The translations under genes and the position numbers were made by a program. A stretch of DNA of 64,000 nt from Cyrtodaria siliqua (lineage: Eukaryota; Mollusca; Bivalvia; Adapedonta; Hiatellidae), in the NCBI GenBank assembly GCA_037043455.1, contig JAWPHD010000141.1:434001-498000 (forward strand), given 5' to 3'. This document shows, in pieces, positions 1 to 12,175 of this stretch. The notes below the pieces were generated by a model. That model ran no database searches. It was given only the letters and a program-made list of their open reading frames with translations, and had not been told where the DNA came from. Numbering within the stretch: the first letter of the stretch is position 1; each line of letters opens with the position of its first letter.

Positions 1-295
1 GTGATCTAACTATACTTATTTTAAATAATACAACAGCTTGGCACCAATTACTCTTCCCGATCACCTCCAGTCCCTGTAGGTAAGAGTTGATCTTTGAACT
101 ATTAAGATAACAGTTGCTTACCTTCGATCCACAAAGACTCAGAAGGTTATCAAGGGTTCGTATTCTCTCTACATCTGACAGGCCCAGAAACTTGACACTG
201 ACGCCATGCAGCCAGATCAGAAACTGTTTTTCTGCATCATTGTGTGATGGCGCCATTACACCTGCAACATTTGGAGTTATGATTATCACACAGCA
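1..295. other. Intergenic sequence, no gene seen
   Basis: AT-rich sequence without a coding exon, splice-site pair or repeat I can name. Open frames that run through it continue into the SINE that follows and show no protein family. Confidence 0.4.
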
Positions 296-452
296 TAACA
301 GTGGGTTCGATCCTCGCCTTGGCCACTTATTTATCCTTGAGCAAGATAATCCACATTGCTTAGTACTGGTTCTACCCAAGAAGCCGTCGAGAGCGATTAA
401 TCTAAGTTGCAAGAACTTGTTTCGCAATCGATATAAAAACAAATAGGTTTAA
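296..452 (+). mobile_element. tRNA-derived SINE (family A), 5'-truncated
   Basis: Starts inside a pol III B-box-like GTGGGTTCGATCCTC and continues through the family body (CTTAGTACTGGTTCTACCCA) to a tail with GTTTCGCAATCGAT and an A-rich end. The same body and tail occur at 35229-35343 and 45074-45281 on the minus strand, and a diverged copy at 63370-63512. The tRNA-like 5' head with the A box is missing here. Confidence 0.7.
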
Positions 453-1736
453 AATAAACACAGCGTAACAAAGGTTTATTTCTATCTTATACTTCCATGC
501 TGAACAAGATGCAATCCATGGTCAGGGTTTTCAATAATTATTGTTATAGCTGGCCTAAAGCCTGAGAAAGCATCCTACGATGCCAAATGCTGCAAACGGG
601 ATAGTTTTTTCGCGTTTTATTAAACCTTTGGAGATTTGAGCCAGCTCTAATCTCACTTGAAATGAAATGGTAGATTTGGCAGGCAACTTGCTCTTAATGA
701 AAACCTTGTATGGACTTGGTGATCACAAATTTAATGTATTTTTATGTATACATTTGCCTCTATGCCAGTAACAAATTCAGGAAATATTAAATATAGATCA
801 GAAAATGACCCATGGGACACACATGTTCCACTGTACATTTTTGATAGTAATCCATAACATCACTGAAGGCAATTTTTTTTTAGATATAAGTTATATAAAG
901 CAAGTGTTAAAAAAATGAGTACGTGTGTTGCTATTGGTGACTTAGGTGAATGTAATGGAAAACATTAACCAGGGAATAATGAAGTTTAAAAAATAGGTCA
1001 AGGTCGGTCTTGATGACCTTTTTTCAGTGGAAATGTTAAGAAATCATCTAGATGTGCAAACATCAGAGTAAATAAGCCAAGGTAAAAAAACTAGAAAAAC
1101 TGAAGCACTTTTGTGCTAAAAGTAGGCCATGCTCGAAACACTGTGAATTTAAAGTGTACAGCTATCACCTTAGAAACAGAACTATGAAAAACACACCTTT
1201 GGTTGGGATGTGTAGTACTTATGTAGAAGTAACTGTGTATGAAGTTTACATAGTGCAGACATACATGTAACTAATATTAAATAAGATTTTAGTGCAGACA
1301 TACATGTAACTAATATGAAATAAGAAATCTTAACAAGATTTACTAGTGTTATAAGTAGGCCAAGGTAGATCATGGTCACCTATTTTTATTGAAATGTGTA
1401 GTACTCATAAGAGGTAATATGGTATGTGTATGAATTTTGACAACTTCACAAGTATATGACCTTAGGTGCTTTAGAAACTAGAAATCTTAACCAGAATCAC
1501 AGAAACTGGTGTAAAATGTGGGTCAAGGTCATGATGACCTACTGAAGGTCAGAATGTTCAATTCTCATGTAGATATATCTGTGTATAATTTGAATAGTGC
1601 AGAGCTATTGATGACCTATTCTTTTAGGATGTCATATTGGTTTAAAGGCTTAGGGACTATAATCCCTAGAACTACAAACTCACACACATGGATGATGATG
1701 CTATTGACGACTTAGAAATAAACCTATTGAGAAACC
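453..1736. repeat. Intergenic, with decayed direct repeats at 930-1700
   Basis: No gene. From about 930 a degenerate direct repeat of roughly 170-200 bp recurs: a segment like 'aggtcaaggtc..gatgacct' followed by 'aatgtgtagtactcat' is seen near 990, 1350 and 1520. A short copy pair around ACATACATGTAACTAATAT repeats at 1258 and 1298. It resembles the decayed tandem cores of the chassis elements elsewhere in the window, but no terminal structures survive. Confidence 0.4.
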
Positions 1737-2269
1737 TTAAAGGGGTAGATGGACTAATTTCAAACAAGATTTATTTAAAATGGCTCTGAAAAACTCGAAA
1801 ATAGCTGAAAGAAATATAAAAATGCCATGAACAATAAAGAAGATATGACCGATTGAAAATTTGCAAAGAACATAAATGGAGGCGGCCATCTTGGAACGAT
1901 GACGTCATCGTGCCATTTTACTATAAATGGCATATTGACAAAACACATTTTAAAGCAAAACAAACCACTGCAAATTGATTAAAACTAAATATACAGATGT
2001 AAAATGCATAAATGCTATGTTTATTTTTCATTTGCAGTGATTTTCTTTGCTTTAAAAGACATTTTGTCACTATTCCATATATGGTAAAAAGGCGCGATGA
2101 CGTCATCGTTCAAAGTTGGCCGTCTCCATTTATGTTTCTTTGCAAATTTTCAATAGGTCATATCTCTTTTATTTTTCATGTTATTTTGATATTTCTTTCA
2201 GCTTTTTTCAAGTTGTTTAGATCCCTTTGAAATAAACATTGTTTGAAAATAGTGCATCAACCCCTTTAA
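1737..2269. mobile_element. TTAA-flanked foldback element (piggyBac-type MITE)
   Basis: A 533-bp inverted repeat with arms of roughly 200 bp centred near 1995. Both ends sit at TTAA (1737-1740 and 2266-2269), and the outermost arm bases AGGGGTAGATGGACTA and AGGGGTTGATGCACTA match at 14 of 16 positions. Each arm carries the perfect palindrome GATGACGTCATCG (a CRE-type core), and the left arm also GCGGCCATCTTGG. TTAA target duplication is the signature of piggyBac transposons; no transposase is encoded, so this is a non-autonomous copy. A relative lies at 23575-23993. Confidence 0.6.
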
Positions 2270-4784
2270 ACAAGCTGAGATGTACAGATACGTGTATAAA
2301 CTGAACATTTTTTTTATATATGAAAAATGATCTCATAAAATGTATACCTTCTCGCCCTGGAAACAACTTTGGCGGGCCGGGGTCGGAGGGAGATCGGTAG
2401 TGTGAAAGTTTCATCTTGTCGCCCTCGGTTGGCATATTTGTATAACAGCTAAAACCTTTACATGATACCCTGAAAAACATGGTACAGCAGTTGTTAGACA
2501 AACAAAAGCATAATAGATTATTTATTTTTTCAATACATGTGTTTAGATTTTTTCACAATGACCTGACATTGACATCTTGGGTGATTTTATGGAAGTAATT
2601 GATTCTTTATTGTTATGATGTGAAGTGTCTGTTTGTTTGTTTTTTCCAGTAGTAATATTTGTGCATTTGAATTAACCTGATATCTGTTTTTCTTTTTTTT
2701 GTTTTGTGATATTTTTTATTCAGTCTGTTTTTTGGTTGTTGATTTTTGTGGTAATGGTGTTTTATTACGATTAAAAACTTGAAAATATATGTAGTAATCA
2801 CACCTTCTCAGAGCTTTCCCTCAGGCGGGTACTTTACATTGCTTCTTTTTGTTGTTGTATTGAGGGCAACTAAAAGTAGCCGGTCAGCTAACCAAAGAAG
2901 GAGGGTAAATCACCCGCCTACCGGCTATAAAGGAAAGCCCTACTTTTATTTATCCGTCTGTTTGTCCTTCGGTCGGAAACCGTCATGTGTGAGCCATAAC
3001 TTTGCAGCCATCTTCTTTTATACAGTTTTGTTTAATTTACACATTTTAATATTTACTGTAAAATGGGTAAAATACTATCTTACCACCACAAGTGCACTAC
3101 GTACAGTCGAACACCTGCTTTCCTGTCAGTATTTATATTATTCCAAAACAATGCTAAATTATCGAGATGGGATTTTAATATTAAATGTGAATTCTTATTT
3201 TCTTAAGACTAGTTAACAAGAACAAGAGCATACATGTAACTGCCCTACAATAGTTGTACAATTTAAGTATATCAATTTATTAAGCTTTGATTAAGATGAC
3301 AAAAGGATTTTGTTTTGGCGTTAAAGGCCCTTGAGGATGTGGGCATGAGGACACTCTACTGGCAAACATGGCTCTTGAAAATAATACTGGAAGTGACAGT
3401 GTATCTGTCAATCCAAAATGTATGTATGGGGTTTAAAGTAGTTCTTAACAATCTTTCTGGCACATTACAGCGGTGTCTGCTTATTATAGTGCTGTTATGA
3501 TGCAATACAACATCGAAAGTAAAATATACAAAGTGCAATAACTCTAATTTGAATGAAGACGTATAAGATTTCCTTTTTCTTGCACCAGTGTTTTTTCCTC
3601 TACTTTGGGAACATAACCCATACAATGTACCATAACAATTGGGAATTTTAGCGTGATTTTTCATAAAATTGGAGGAAAATACAGTAAAACATTCATTTAA
3701 TAATTGCATCTTTAATACTGTTTTCTGTACGCTAAGGTGAACAGAGACATTTAAAAGCGTTTGTTCTCATTACTGAACTACCTGTCACACTAATTCTTCC
3801 TTTTTTCTTTTTTTCTTTTTTATCTTTCACGGAATATTTGTCTCAAAATCAAATTATTTTTTTGGGGGAATATAGCCCAATAATGGCAATAAAACACTGT
3901 GCACTACCTCAAATTGCCCTCTACCATCTTGTCAAGTTTCATTTAAATTTCCCGTTATCGCTGACTGTGTTGTTTTTTGTGTCAGTTGTATTTATGTGTT
4001 GTGCATGTAGGTAAGTTTCAAAACCGAAGTGTCAGGAGATATTTATTAAATTATATATATTTGGTATTAAAGGTTCAGTAAATTGAAATAAATGGCAGTT
4101 GTTTATGCAAGTAATGTCTTCAGAATCCTAGCCGAAAGTGTGAACTGGAGTCGCATGTCATCTACATTTATTTTGAATCAGAGGAAGCTCTACGGTCAGT
4201 ACAGAATCTAAAACGATAGGAGCTACAATTCTCACTTCTAGGTTAGACATAAAATGCAAAGGGTTTAGTAGTGTTTAAAAAAGGAAATTCACTACTGTGA
4301 TGCTGTAAGTATGACATAGACAAAACTTACTGGCAAAAATAGTTCTCAAACTTTTGACTTATTTCCCTGATCATGTGATGCCTACATTAATACTCAAATT
4401 GCACAGATCTTATTTCCTCTGCATAAACTTGTTATAACATGAATATATAACAAAATTGCAACACTTATATATATATCCCAACTCCCCCTGAATTTGTTGT
4501 ATTACATCATTGCAAGTTGAACCTCAACCAGATGGTATTGTCGCAGGTCTTTTTCCCCTCCATAAACAGGACTGATATGCCCCCTAGCAAAACAGACTAC
4601 TTTTCCCCCTCTTTGGCTGAGAAAATTCCCCTTTTTTTTTTTTTTGCTTTAAATAATATTATTTCCCACAAACCTCCGAAACTGCACTCAAATTTCAAAA
4701 TTTTCTTGGAGGAGGCCCAAAGGACCCCCACCACCAGGAGGGGGACACCCCCTCCCGCACCCTTCCCCAGGGAAAGTCGAGAAT
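2270..4784. other. Intergenic, AT-rich, no gene seen
   Basis: No coding exon found. At 2935-3010 there is a piece like the 3' microsatellite end of the tandem-repeat elements (TCCGTCTGTTTGTCC then 'gccataactttg'). At 3590-3710 there is a dispersed repeat that recurs at 40100-40205 ('cataacaattggnaattttagc'). At 4540-4780 the strand becomes pyrimidine/C-rich with runs of CCCC and a poly-T, next to the truncated reverse transcriptase fragment. Confidence 0.4.
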
Positions 4785-5080
4785 GACCATATCAACCTGG
4801 ATCCCAATGTCTAACGAGGAAGCAAGCTCATGAAAGAGTGTCATGAGTTGGGTCTCGCAGCTTCTTCTTGCCCGGAAACCATGCTGGCAATCAGTCAGGA
4901 TGTTATACATGTCCACATGTTTCAGCACATTACTGACGACTATGTGCTCTAACAGCTTGCAGCATAGGCAGGTGAGTGCAACTGGGCGATAGTTGCTAGC
5001 ATCGCATCTCTCCCCTTTCTTGAAAACTGCTATAATATTGGCTTGTCTCCAGTCGGTGGGCATGCCTCCGGTGTAAATGG
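4785..5080 (-). pseudogene. Reverse transcriptase fragment of a non-LTR retrotransposon
   Basis: About 97 codons on the minus strand match the finger/palm part of CR1/Jockey-type reverse transcriptases: 'PTDWRQANIIAVFKKG', 'NYRPVALTC', 'QHGFRARRSCETQL' and then 'VDMVILDF', which is motif A with the first catalytic Asp. The frame then passes abruptly into unrelated low-complexity sequence (C-rich on the plus strand) exactly where 'SKAFD' should follow. The two nearly complete elements at 5570-12330 have the same segment but different residues, so this is a third, truncated lineage copy. Confidence 0.8.
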
Positions 5081-5569
5081 GAAACTTTGTATTCTTTCTA
5101 TTGAAATCATGTAACTGTTTAGTGCTACAAGTAAATTTGATATCGCTAATTCGCATAACGTGACATCCCATCTAACTAGGCTATGCATCAGCGCCTGCAT
5201 CGTAAATTCGAATACAATGGTCCGAAATGACAAATCTAAAACACACATGGAACATATATTTTTGCAGGTCGACAATGAAACTATTACAACAGGACTTCTA
5301 TCTACCATTATTAATGCCATTATGCGAAAAAAATGTAAACAATATTTGTCAGATTAAAATCAAATCTCACAGGTCAAAGGAAAATTGCCATTCCTTATAT
5401 CTCGCTTTATTTTCCCAGTTTTTTTTAATAGGGTGGCATCATGGCTGTTATGCGAAAAATCCAAAAACTACCGTATGTAAAAAGCCACGAATCTCCGGTT
5501 TAACCAGCTAACATCCAGGGTCCGGATTACTGCCACGACTGTCGTTCACTACACTTTCGATCTGATAGT
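5081..5569. other. Spacer between retrotransposon copies
   Basis: No gene seen. The sequence ends at the GATA-type microsatellite (ATCTATCTATC on the plus strand near 5570-5583) that forms the 3' tail of the next minus-strand retrotransposon. Confidence 0.4.
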
Positions 5570-8540
5570 GATCTATCTATCTTCCTTTAATGCCAAACCC
5601 CTGCTGGGGACCTAGGCATGCGTCGTCATACCGACAAAGACTGTTAGTATTTTAAAAATATATTTAAAAGAAATTTAAGAAAAACATCGAAGTTTTTTGG
5701 ATGTTAGGTTTAAAAATAAAAACATACATTGAATTTATGGTGAGATATGTTCAATTCTGCTGACTGCAGAATTGAACTGTTCTATATATGGGTAATATAG
5801 GGATGTCAGGAGCTAATGAATTCCAGTGGAAGACTGTTCTGGGGAAAAAGGAGAATTTGTAATAGTCAGCGGTTGCGTCAATTAATTTGAAAGCAAGCGA
5901 GTGTGAATGTCGGGATCGTCTGTTCGTCAGCGTCATGTAGTCTTCTAGAGGGATAGCTACCAGGTCATTTGTGATCTTGTAACATAGGGAGAGTCGACTG
6001 TCGATACGTCTTTGGTCTAGTCTTCTCCACTGTAGGGACTGGAGCATCTCAGTGACACTACTGGTCCGTCTGTAGTCTTGTTTTGCCCAGCGTGCTGCCC
6101 GGCGCTGTACGGCCTCGATCTGGTTTATGGCAGTCTCAGTATGAGGTGACCAGATACTTGAGCAGTACTCCAGCTGAGGGCGGACAAGAGTTTTATAGGC
6201 CATGGACTTTAGATCTTCAGAATGTACCTTGATGTTTCTCCTTAAAAACCCTAATGTTTGATTTGCATTTTTGGTGATGTTGTTGATGTGTGTGTTCCAT
6301 TTTAAGTCCTCTGCAATAGTGAGGCCTAAGTATTTTGCAGAGGAGGTAGACTCAAGTTTAGTGTTATGTAAGTAATAGGTTGTGTCGATGTGTTTCTTTA
6401 ATCTTGTGATGTGTATAACTTGACATTTTGACGGGTTAAACTCCATGTCCCACTGTTTTTCCCAATGTTCAAGAGTGCATAAGTCTGTCTGTAGTGTTTG
6501 TGATTGTTTTTCTTGAGTGATTGCAAGGTATATGGCAGTGTCATCTGCAAATAACCGGACCCGAGAGTTTACCTGGGAGGGAAGATCATTCATGTATGCA
6601 AGAAACAGTAGGGGGCCTAGTACGGATCCTTGGGGCACTCCAGATGAGACAGATATGCTTGATGACTGGGATCCGTTAACAACTACACACTGTGTGCGGT
6701 TGTTGAGAAATGACCTGATCCATGTTAGGGTGGTCCCTCTTATTCCATATTGGGTCAATTTGAGAAGCAGTTTCTCATGGTTGACTTTATCAAATGCTTT
6801 GCTGAAGTCAAGTAGTATAAGGTCTACTTGCTTCTTGGAGGTCACTGATTTGTACAGTTCATCCACAAGCATTGTTAGCTGCGTTTCACAAGACCTTTTT
6901 TCTCTAAAGCCATGTTGGAGATCATAGTAGATTCCAATATTAGTGAAATGTTTTGTAATGGATGAGGCGATAACATGTTCAAGGGTTTTACATAGAATAC
7001 AGGTAAGGGATATTGGACGATAGTTTGCAGCATTGGACTTATCGCCTTTTTTGTATGCCGGGGCTACATTGGCAGTTTTCCATATTAAGGGTAATTCTCC
7101 AGTTTTAACTGATTTCTGGAAAATCTTCTGTATGATTGGAGAAATCTCTTTGGCGAGATTTTTCAGTAAGATCGGTCTTATTTGGTCTGGGCCTGCAGCT
7201 TTATGAGGATTTAGGTTTATTAACAATTTTTCTATACCCTTTGTTGATATCTCTATGTCAGGCATTTTATTTTGTGCCTTACATTCCTGAGGGGAGTTGA
7301 AATTTTGATCGCTTAGATTCTGGAGCTTCATATTACAGAGAGATTTCAGGGACAGTGGTGACCTTTGGCTAAATACTGACTGAAACTGTTCATTCAGTAT
7401 TGTCGCCTTCTTAGTATCATCGGGGTAGCAGATGTTGTCCTTTTTTAGAGGAGCTACACTGGCCGAGTCTTGTTTTGAATGTTTAAGTAATGTATACAGT
7501 TTTTTAGTGTTAGGTTTATTAGTTATAGTGGAATTTCGTGGACTGTTTTCTTGATTTTGGTTTACATTAAGTATGTCTTCTAGATATTTTTGGTAAGCTT
7601 GTTTAGTTTGTATGCGTGTGATGTGTTTTGTTTTTAGATAGTTTTCCCTGTCCTTGGATTTCTTTGTTTTGGCCTGTTTTTTGTACAGTCTATCTCTCTT
7701 TCTGTACAACCTAGTGAGTGTAGAGTTAATCCAAGGAAATCTATCTTTAGTTCTTGCAGTTTTTGTTGGCACAAATTTACTGCAAGCTGCTTGTAATGCA
7801 TCAGTGAAGTGGCTCCATAGGTCTTCAACAGTGTGCGTGTTGTATGCATTGGATTTTAACCTGTCCTGATGATATTGTTGCATCAGAACTTTGATCCGTT
7901 CCCAGTCAGCCTTTTTATACAAAGAAATTGTCCTGGGCTTTTGTTTATTTATCCTTGGGGCCACGTTTATATGTATCTGTACTGTGTCATGATCGCTGAG
8001 ACCTGGTATGACATTTTATCTGTTGACAAGTGTAGGATTATTTGTGAGGAAGAGATCTAATACATGTTTGTCTCTTGTGGGTGCGGTAACCATTTGTTGT
8101 AGACTGTGGTCATTTATCATATTGATGAAACGTCTATAGTATGTAGGATGTTTGCAATCTGAGCTGGGGCTCAGCTGGTCCCAGTCCATTTTGGGAAGGT
8201 TAAAATCACCCCCGACCCAAATGTTAGGATTTGACTTTGTGACCAGTTGCAGTGACCTACTGAATTCTTGCAGACTATGTTCATCATGTTCGTGTGGCTT
8301 GTAGTAAGAACCTATAATGAGGGGTTTCTGACCAGCAAGTTCAATTTTGACCCAGATATTTTCGCAGTCAGTTTCATAATCTTTGACCTGTTGGGCGATT
8401 ATTGTGTCGCGGACAGCAATGAATACACCCCCACCCGTTTGTCCTATCCTGTCTCTCCTGAAGGGTGTATAGCCCATGTCAAATATTTCATTGTCATAGT
8501 GTTTGGGTTTGAGCCAGGATTCTGTGCCAATGATTATATC
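5570..8540 (-). mobile_element. Non-LTR retrotransposon A (CR1/Jockey-like), 5'-truncated
   Basis: Transcribed leftwards. It contains most of an apurinic endonuclease domain and a complete reverse transcriptase (5751-8540), a ~180-bp 3' UTR and a short GATAGAT-type microsatellite tail at 5570-5583, a form of 3' end typical of CR1-like elements. At the other end the endonuclease frame begins at 'DIIIGTESWL' and runs straight into a (GAA)n tract, so the N terminus of the endonuclease and any ORF1 are missing. It lies directly downstream of element B in the same orientation. Confidence 0.85.
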
Positions 8541-8615
8541 TCTTCTTCTTCTTCTTCTTCCGTTACTGTGCAGGACTCCTCTGGAGCATACTCGCACATT
8601 GTGAACTATGTACAC
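5751..8615 (-). pseudogene. Retrotransposon A ORF2: endonuclease-reverse transcriptase with one nonsense codon
   Basis: The frame reads from about 8540 (upstream to 8615 is open but unrelated) to a stop at 5751-5753. Endonuclease landmarks are TESWL, GGDFNLP and SDHD; reverse transcriptase landmarks are [20 protein letters not shown] (motif A), SGVPQGSVLGPLLF (motif B) and FADDTAIY (motif C, catalytic DD), followed by the thumb region, GLT..LKWNTHI and the C-terminal WNSL. A single in-frame TAA at 8016-8018 interrupts the end of the endonuclease; reading resumes in the same frame without any indel. The protein would cut target DNA and copy the element RNA by target-primed reverse transcription. 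With the 5' truncation and the stop, this copy should be inactive. Confidence 0.88.
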
Positions 8616-8660
8616 GTGAGGGAGAGTCGGTAGTGCAGTTAAAAACAGGTTAAAAACATC
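8541..8660. other. Junction between retrotransposons A and B with (TTC)n tract
   Basis: About 120 bp separate the truncated start of element A from the 3' end of element B. It begins with a TTC/GAA microsatellite (8540-8560). No target-site duplication is obvious, so I cannot say which insertion came first. Confidence 0.45.
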
Positions 8661-8670
8661 TTGTATCTGG

Positions 8671-11617
8671 TCACTCCGTCATAGCAACCATCCTCGTCTG
8701 GAACACTTCGAGGGATGGTGCGTCGATGAGGCTGACTGGGAGGGAGTTCCATAATCTGATGCCGGACGGGAAGAAGGAGTCACGGTAGCTATTCACTGTA
8801 GTAAACGGTTGAAGAAACCTGCTAGCATGTCCTCTGGTATTGGCGCCGGTAGGGTGGAAATATGGTACAATCGGGATTTCCACCAGCTGGTGTACAATGC
8901 GGTACATCATAGCAGCTTTGGCATGCTGTCTACATGTCTGGAGGTCCTTCCATTCCAAGTGCTGAAGCATGGTGGTGACACTGCTCGTTCGGCTGTAGTC
9001 TCCAATGACAAAACGAGCAGCCCTGCGTTGTACTGCTTCAACCTTGGTGATGCTGGACTTCGTAGATGGATCCCATACTGTTGACGCATATTCTAGTTGT
9101 GGTCTAACAAGGGATTTGTAGCAAGTGGACTTAACTTCCTTGGGGCATGAGGATAGGTTTCTTCGAAGGAACGCTGTTGTGTTGTTTGCCTTCTTCGTGA
9201 CAGCATCAATGTGTGGGTTCCATGATAACTTACTGTCTATGGTAACTCCCAAATATTTAGTCTTTGATGTCATCTGCAGTTGCTTGCCATGTATAGAATA
9301 GGTGGCAGGAATAAAACGCCTCTTGTTTGTGACTCTCAAAACCTCACATTTGTCGGGATTAAATGCCATCTGCCAGTCATCTTCCCATTGCTGAAGGTGA
9401 TCAAGTACTGATTGTAGCTTCTTGGCGTCTTCATCGGGGAGTTGATAATCCGGTACAGCATGCTGTCATCAGCAAAAAGGCTGACCTTGGACTCAACTCT
9501 CGATGGTAGGTCGTTTATGTACACCAGGAAGAGCAGTGGTCCCATGACTGTACCTTGAGGAACTCCAGAAGTAACTGGAGCAGACTGAGAAGATTGTCCT
9601 TCTAGTACCACTTGTTGCGATCGATCAGCAAGGAAGCTCTTTATCCATTCCAGGGTCTTGTCTCGAACACCGTAATGATGAAGTTTGGCAGCAAGACGCT
9701 CATGGGGGACCTTGTCAAAGGCTTTACTGAAGTCCAGTAGTATGACATCCAGCTGCTGTTTGTTGTTAAGGCCTGATGCTAGATCCTGGAGTGTGGTGAT
9801 TAGCTGGGTTTCACAGGACCTCTTCTTCCGGAAGCCATGCTGTCTGTCTGTCAATATGCTGTGCTTCTCGAAGAAGGTGATCAGGTGGCTATGGACAATG
9901 TGTTCCATGACTTTGCAGCAGATGGAGGTGAGGGAGACCGGTCTATAGTTTGATGCTGTGTTCCTATTTCCTTTCTTGAATAATGGCGTGACAAAGGCAC
10001 CTTTCCAGTCATCTGGAGTCTGACCTTGGTTCAGTGAAGCCTGAAAGATGAAAGTCAATGCTGGTGTAATGGAGGTGGCCATTTCCTTGAGGAATCTAGA
10101 GGAAATCTGATCAGGGCCAGTGGCTTTGTAGGGATTCAGTCCAAGTAAGAGCTTCAATACGCCTTTCTCTGTTACATGGATGGGAGGGGCAGTAGGAGTG
10201 TGACTCTGTCCAAGCTGAGGCATGTGGGTCCTGTTCTCCCTGGTGAACACTGATGAAAACTGCTCGTTCAGTATATCTGCCTTTTCCTTCGGGTCCGAAT
10301 GGGTTGAGCCATCCTTCTTCAAGGGTGAAACGCCTGTCCCATCACACTTCTTGCTCTTCACAAAGGAATAGAGCTTCTTAGAGTTGCCCTTATCGCTTAC
10401 AAGGTCACTGACATATTCGTTGTAGGTTGTCCGACATGTAGACTGAGTGTCTTTCTGGATGGTGCGGTATCTCTCCCAATCTTGAGGACGATTAGTAAGT
10501 CTGGCCTTCTTGTAAGCCCTGTGTTTCCTCCTGGACAGTCTGTGGATCTTCCGGTTACACCATGGTTGGTTGAACCGTGATGATGTCATCTTGGATGGTA
10601 CATGTGACGTAATGGTCTCAATGCATTTCTGTTTGAAGATTGACCATAGACTGTTGATTGGGGTAGATAGGCTGTATTTGGATGTAAAACTCGCAGAAAA
10701 GTCTTGAAGTGTGTCGTGCATGGCAGTGATGTTGGCACGCTTCCAAAGGAAAATGACTCTCTTAGTTGGCTTCTGTCTGCTTGGTATAATGTTTGTGTCT
10801 ACCAACACAATATCATGGTCACTCAAACCAGGTATAGGTGAGTTTTTGGTGACAAGTGAGGGACGGTTTGTCAGGAAGATGTCCAGTGTATTCTTCGCTC
10901 GTGTTGGATAGTTGACTATCTGTTCACAGCCTATGTCATTGATAACATCTATAAATGCCTGGTTGATAGGGATGGAGTAGTTATGTCCTGATATTGAGTC
11001 ATCAGACCAATTAATGTCAGGTAGGTTGGCGTCTCCTCCTATCCACAATGTATGATCTTTATGACTTGCGTGTAGATCAGCAAACGCTTTACAAAGATTG
11101 TTTGCATAGTCTGTGTTGTTATCAGTTGGTCTGTAGATGCTTCCAACAATGAGGGGTTTCTTCAGGGATGTGCAAGGGAATGCTGCCGCAACAAACTCTG
11201 TGTTGGAATGAGTGTCAATCTCTGTGGCATCAATATCAGTTTTGGCGATAAATGCTACACCTCCATAAGAGCTTCCAGGTCTGTCTCTTCTCGCGACAAA
11301 TCTATAGTTGTCTGGCAAGACTTCTCTCTCAGCAATGGATGGGTTCAGCCATGTCTCGCTAGCGAGAATAATGTCAGGGTCTGAATACTCCAGCATACTC
11401 CAAAAGGATTCTCTCTTAGCACGTAAGCTTTGAAAGTTGATGCTGATGACTCGAAGCTTTTTCTTGGATATAGGTGTAGACTTTCTTGCCTTTGGAGAAG
11501 ATGAAGATCTGGGAGGTCCTGGACTGTTATCAAAGGATGAGATTGATGACCGTGAAGAGTCTGTGTTGCTAGGTGTGCTGCAAGCTGATAAGTATCTGCT
11601 TAAGTTGAGTGTAAGAG
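8671..11617 (-). pseudogene. Retrotransposon B ORF2: endonuclease-reverse transcriptase with a frameshift
   Basis: Open from about 11617 (just after an in-frame TGA). It begins with a Ser/Pro/Lys-rich leader and a full endonuclease: [34 protein letters not shown]. The reverse transcriptase follows: [42 protein letters not shown]. At about 9430-9440 the frame shifts by one base ('YRIINSP' / 'DEDAKKLQS'), after which the second frame carries [23 protein letters not shown], the thumb and a C-terminal LWNSLP before the stop at 8671. Apart from that shift the reading is intact, suggesting a young copy. Catalytic residues of both enzymes are present. Confidence 0.88.
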
Positions 11618-11717
11618 ATTTTCATATTCATGTTTTTTGTCTACTATTGACCTACAATTAATTACTATTACTTTAACAGATCTTTTAATTTTATTTTTCT
11701 TAGGCTGAGGTTTGATT

Positions 11718-12175
11718 TTACTTTTTAGTTTGATTTCTTTTGATTTTTGGTGTGGAAGTGTAATTTGGTATATTTATATTATCAAGTTGAGTTTCATTCA
11801 AAATATCAAACTGATTTTCAGATTCATATGAGTCCAGGCTTCTCGTTTGATTGGTGGTGATATTTATGTTTTCACAAGCTAAACATTTCCATACGCCTAC
11901 CTTGCTGGAGTCCTGTCCCATTCGGTCATACATACTATTTGTTATGTTTTGGCAGTCAGCGTGATACCATGTATAACAGCCATCACACTCTACACCCTGA
12001 CATGTCCAGGTTACAGGCTGGAAACAGCTCCCACAAGGAAAGACTGTTGAGGAGTCTCCAATAACTTTCTCCACCTGATTTGACCCTGGGTTGGATTCAA
12101 TATCCACAGACAAAGTTAGCAATAACGCTGCCAGGAAAAGCAAATTTTGGTTGACACTTTTACTACGTGATAGTC
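11718..12175 (-). pseudogene. Retrotransposon B ORF1: 2A-like leader plus PHD finger
   Basis: Minus-strand frame of about 150 codons. It starts with a hydrophobic stretch (LLFLAALLLTLS) leading into VDIESNPGS, which has the form of a 2A/StopGo motif (D-x-E-x-N-P-G) but with Ser (TCA) where the ribosome-skipping motif needs Pro. A C4HC3 PHD finger follows: CGSC, CDGC, YHADC and WKCLAC. The remainder is Asn/Thr-rich. 2A-like sequences at the N terminus of APE-type non-LTR ORFs are established in sea urchin and mollusc elements, where they can also act as signal sequences. No ATG opens the frame, and an in-frame TGA lies just upstream, so the start is uncertain. The frame stops at 11718, before ORF2. 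Confidence 0.7.

Noticed and set aside
6517..9948. Plus-strand frames across the retrotransposons
   Set aside because: Shadows of the minus-strand endonuclease-reverse transcriptase frames, which carry all conserved motifs.
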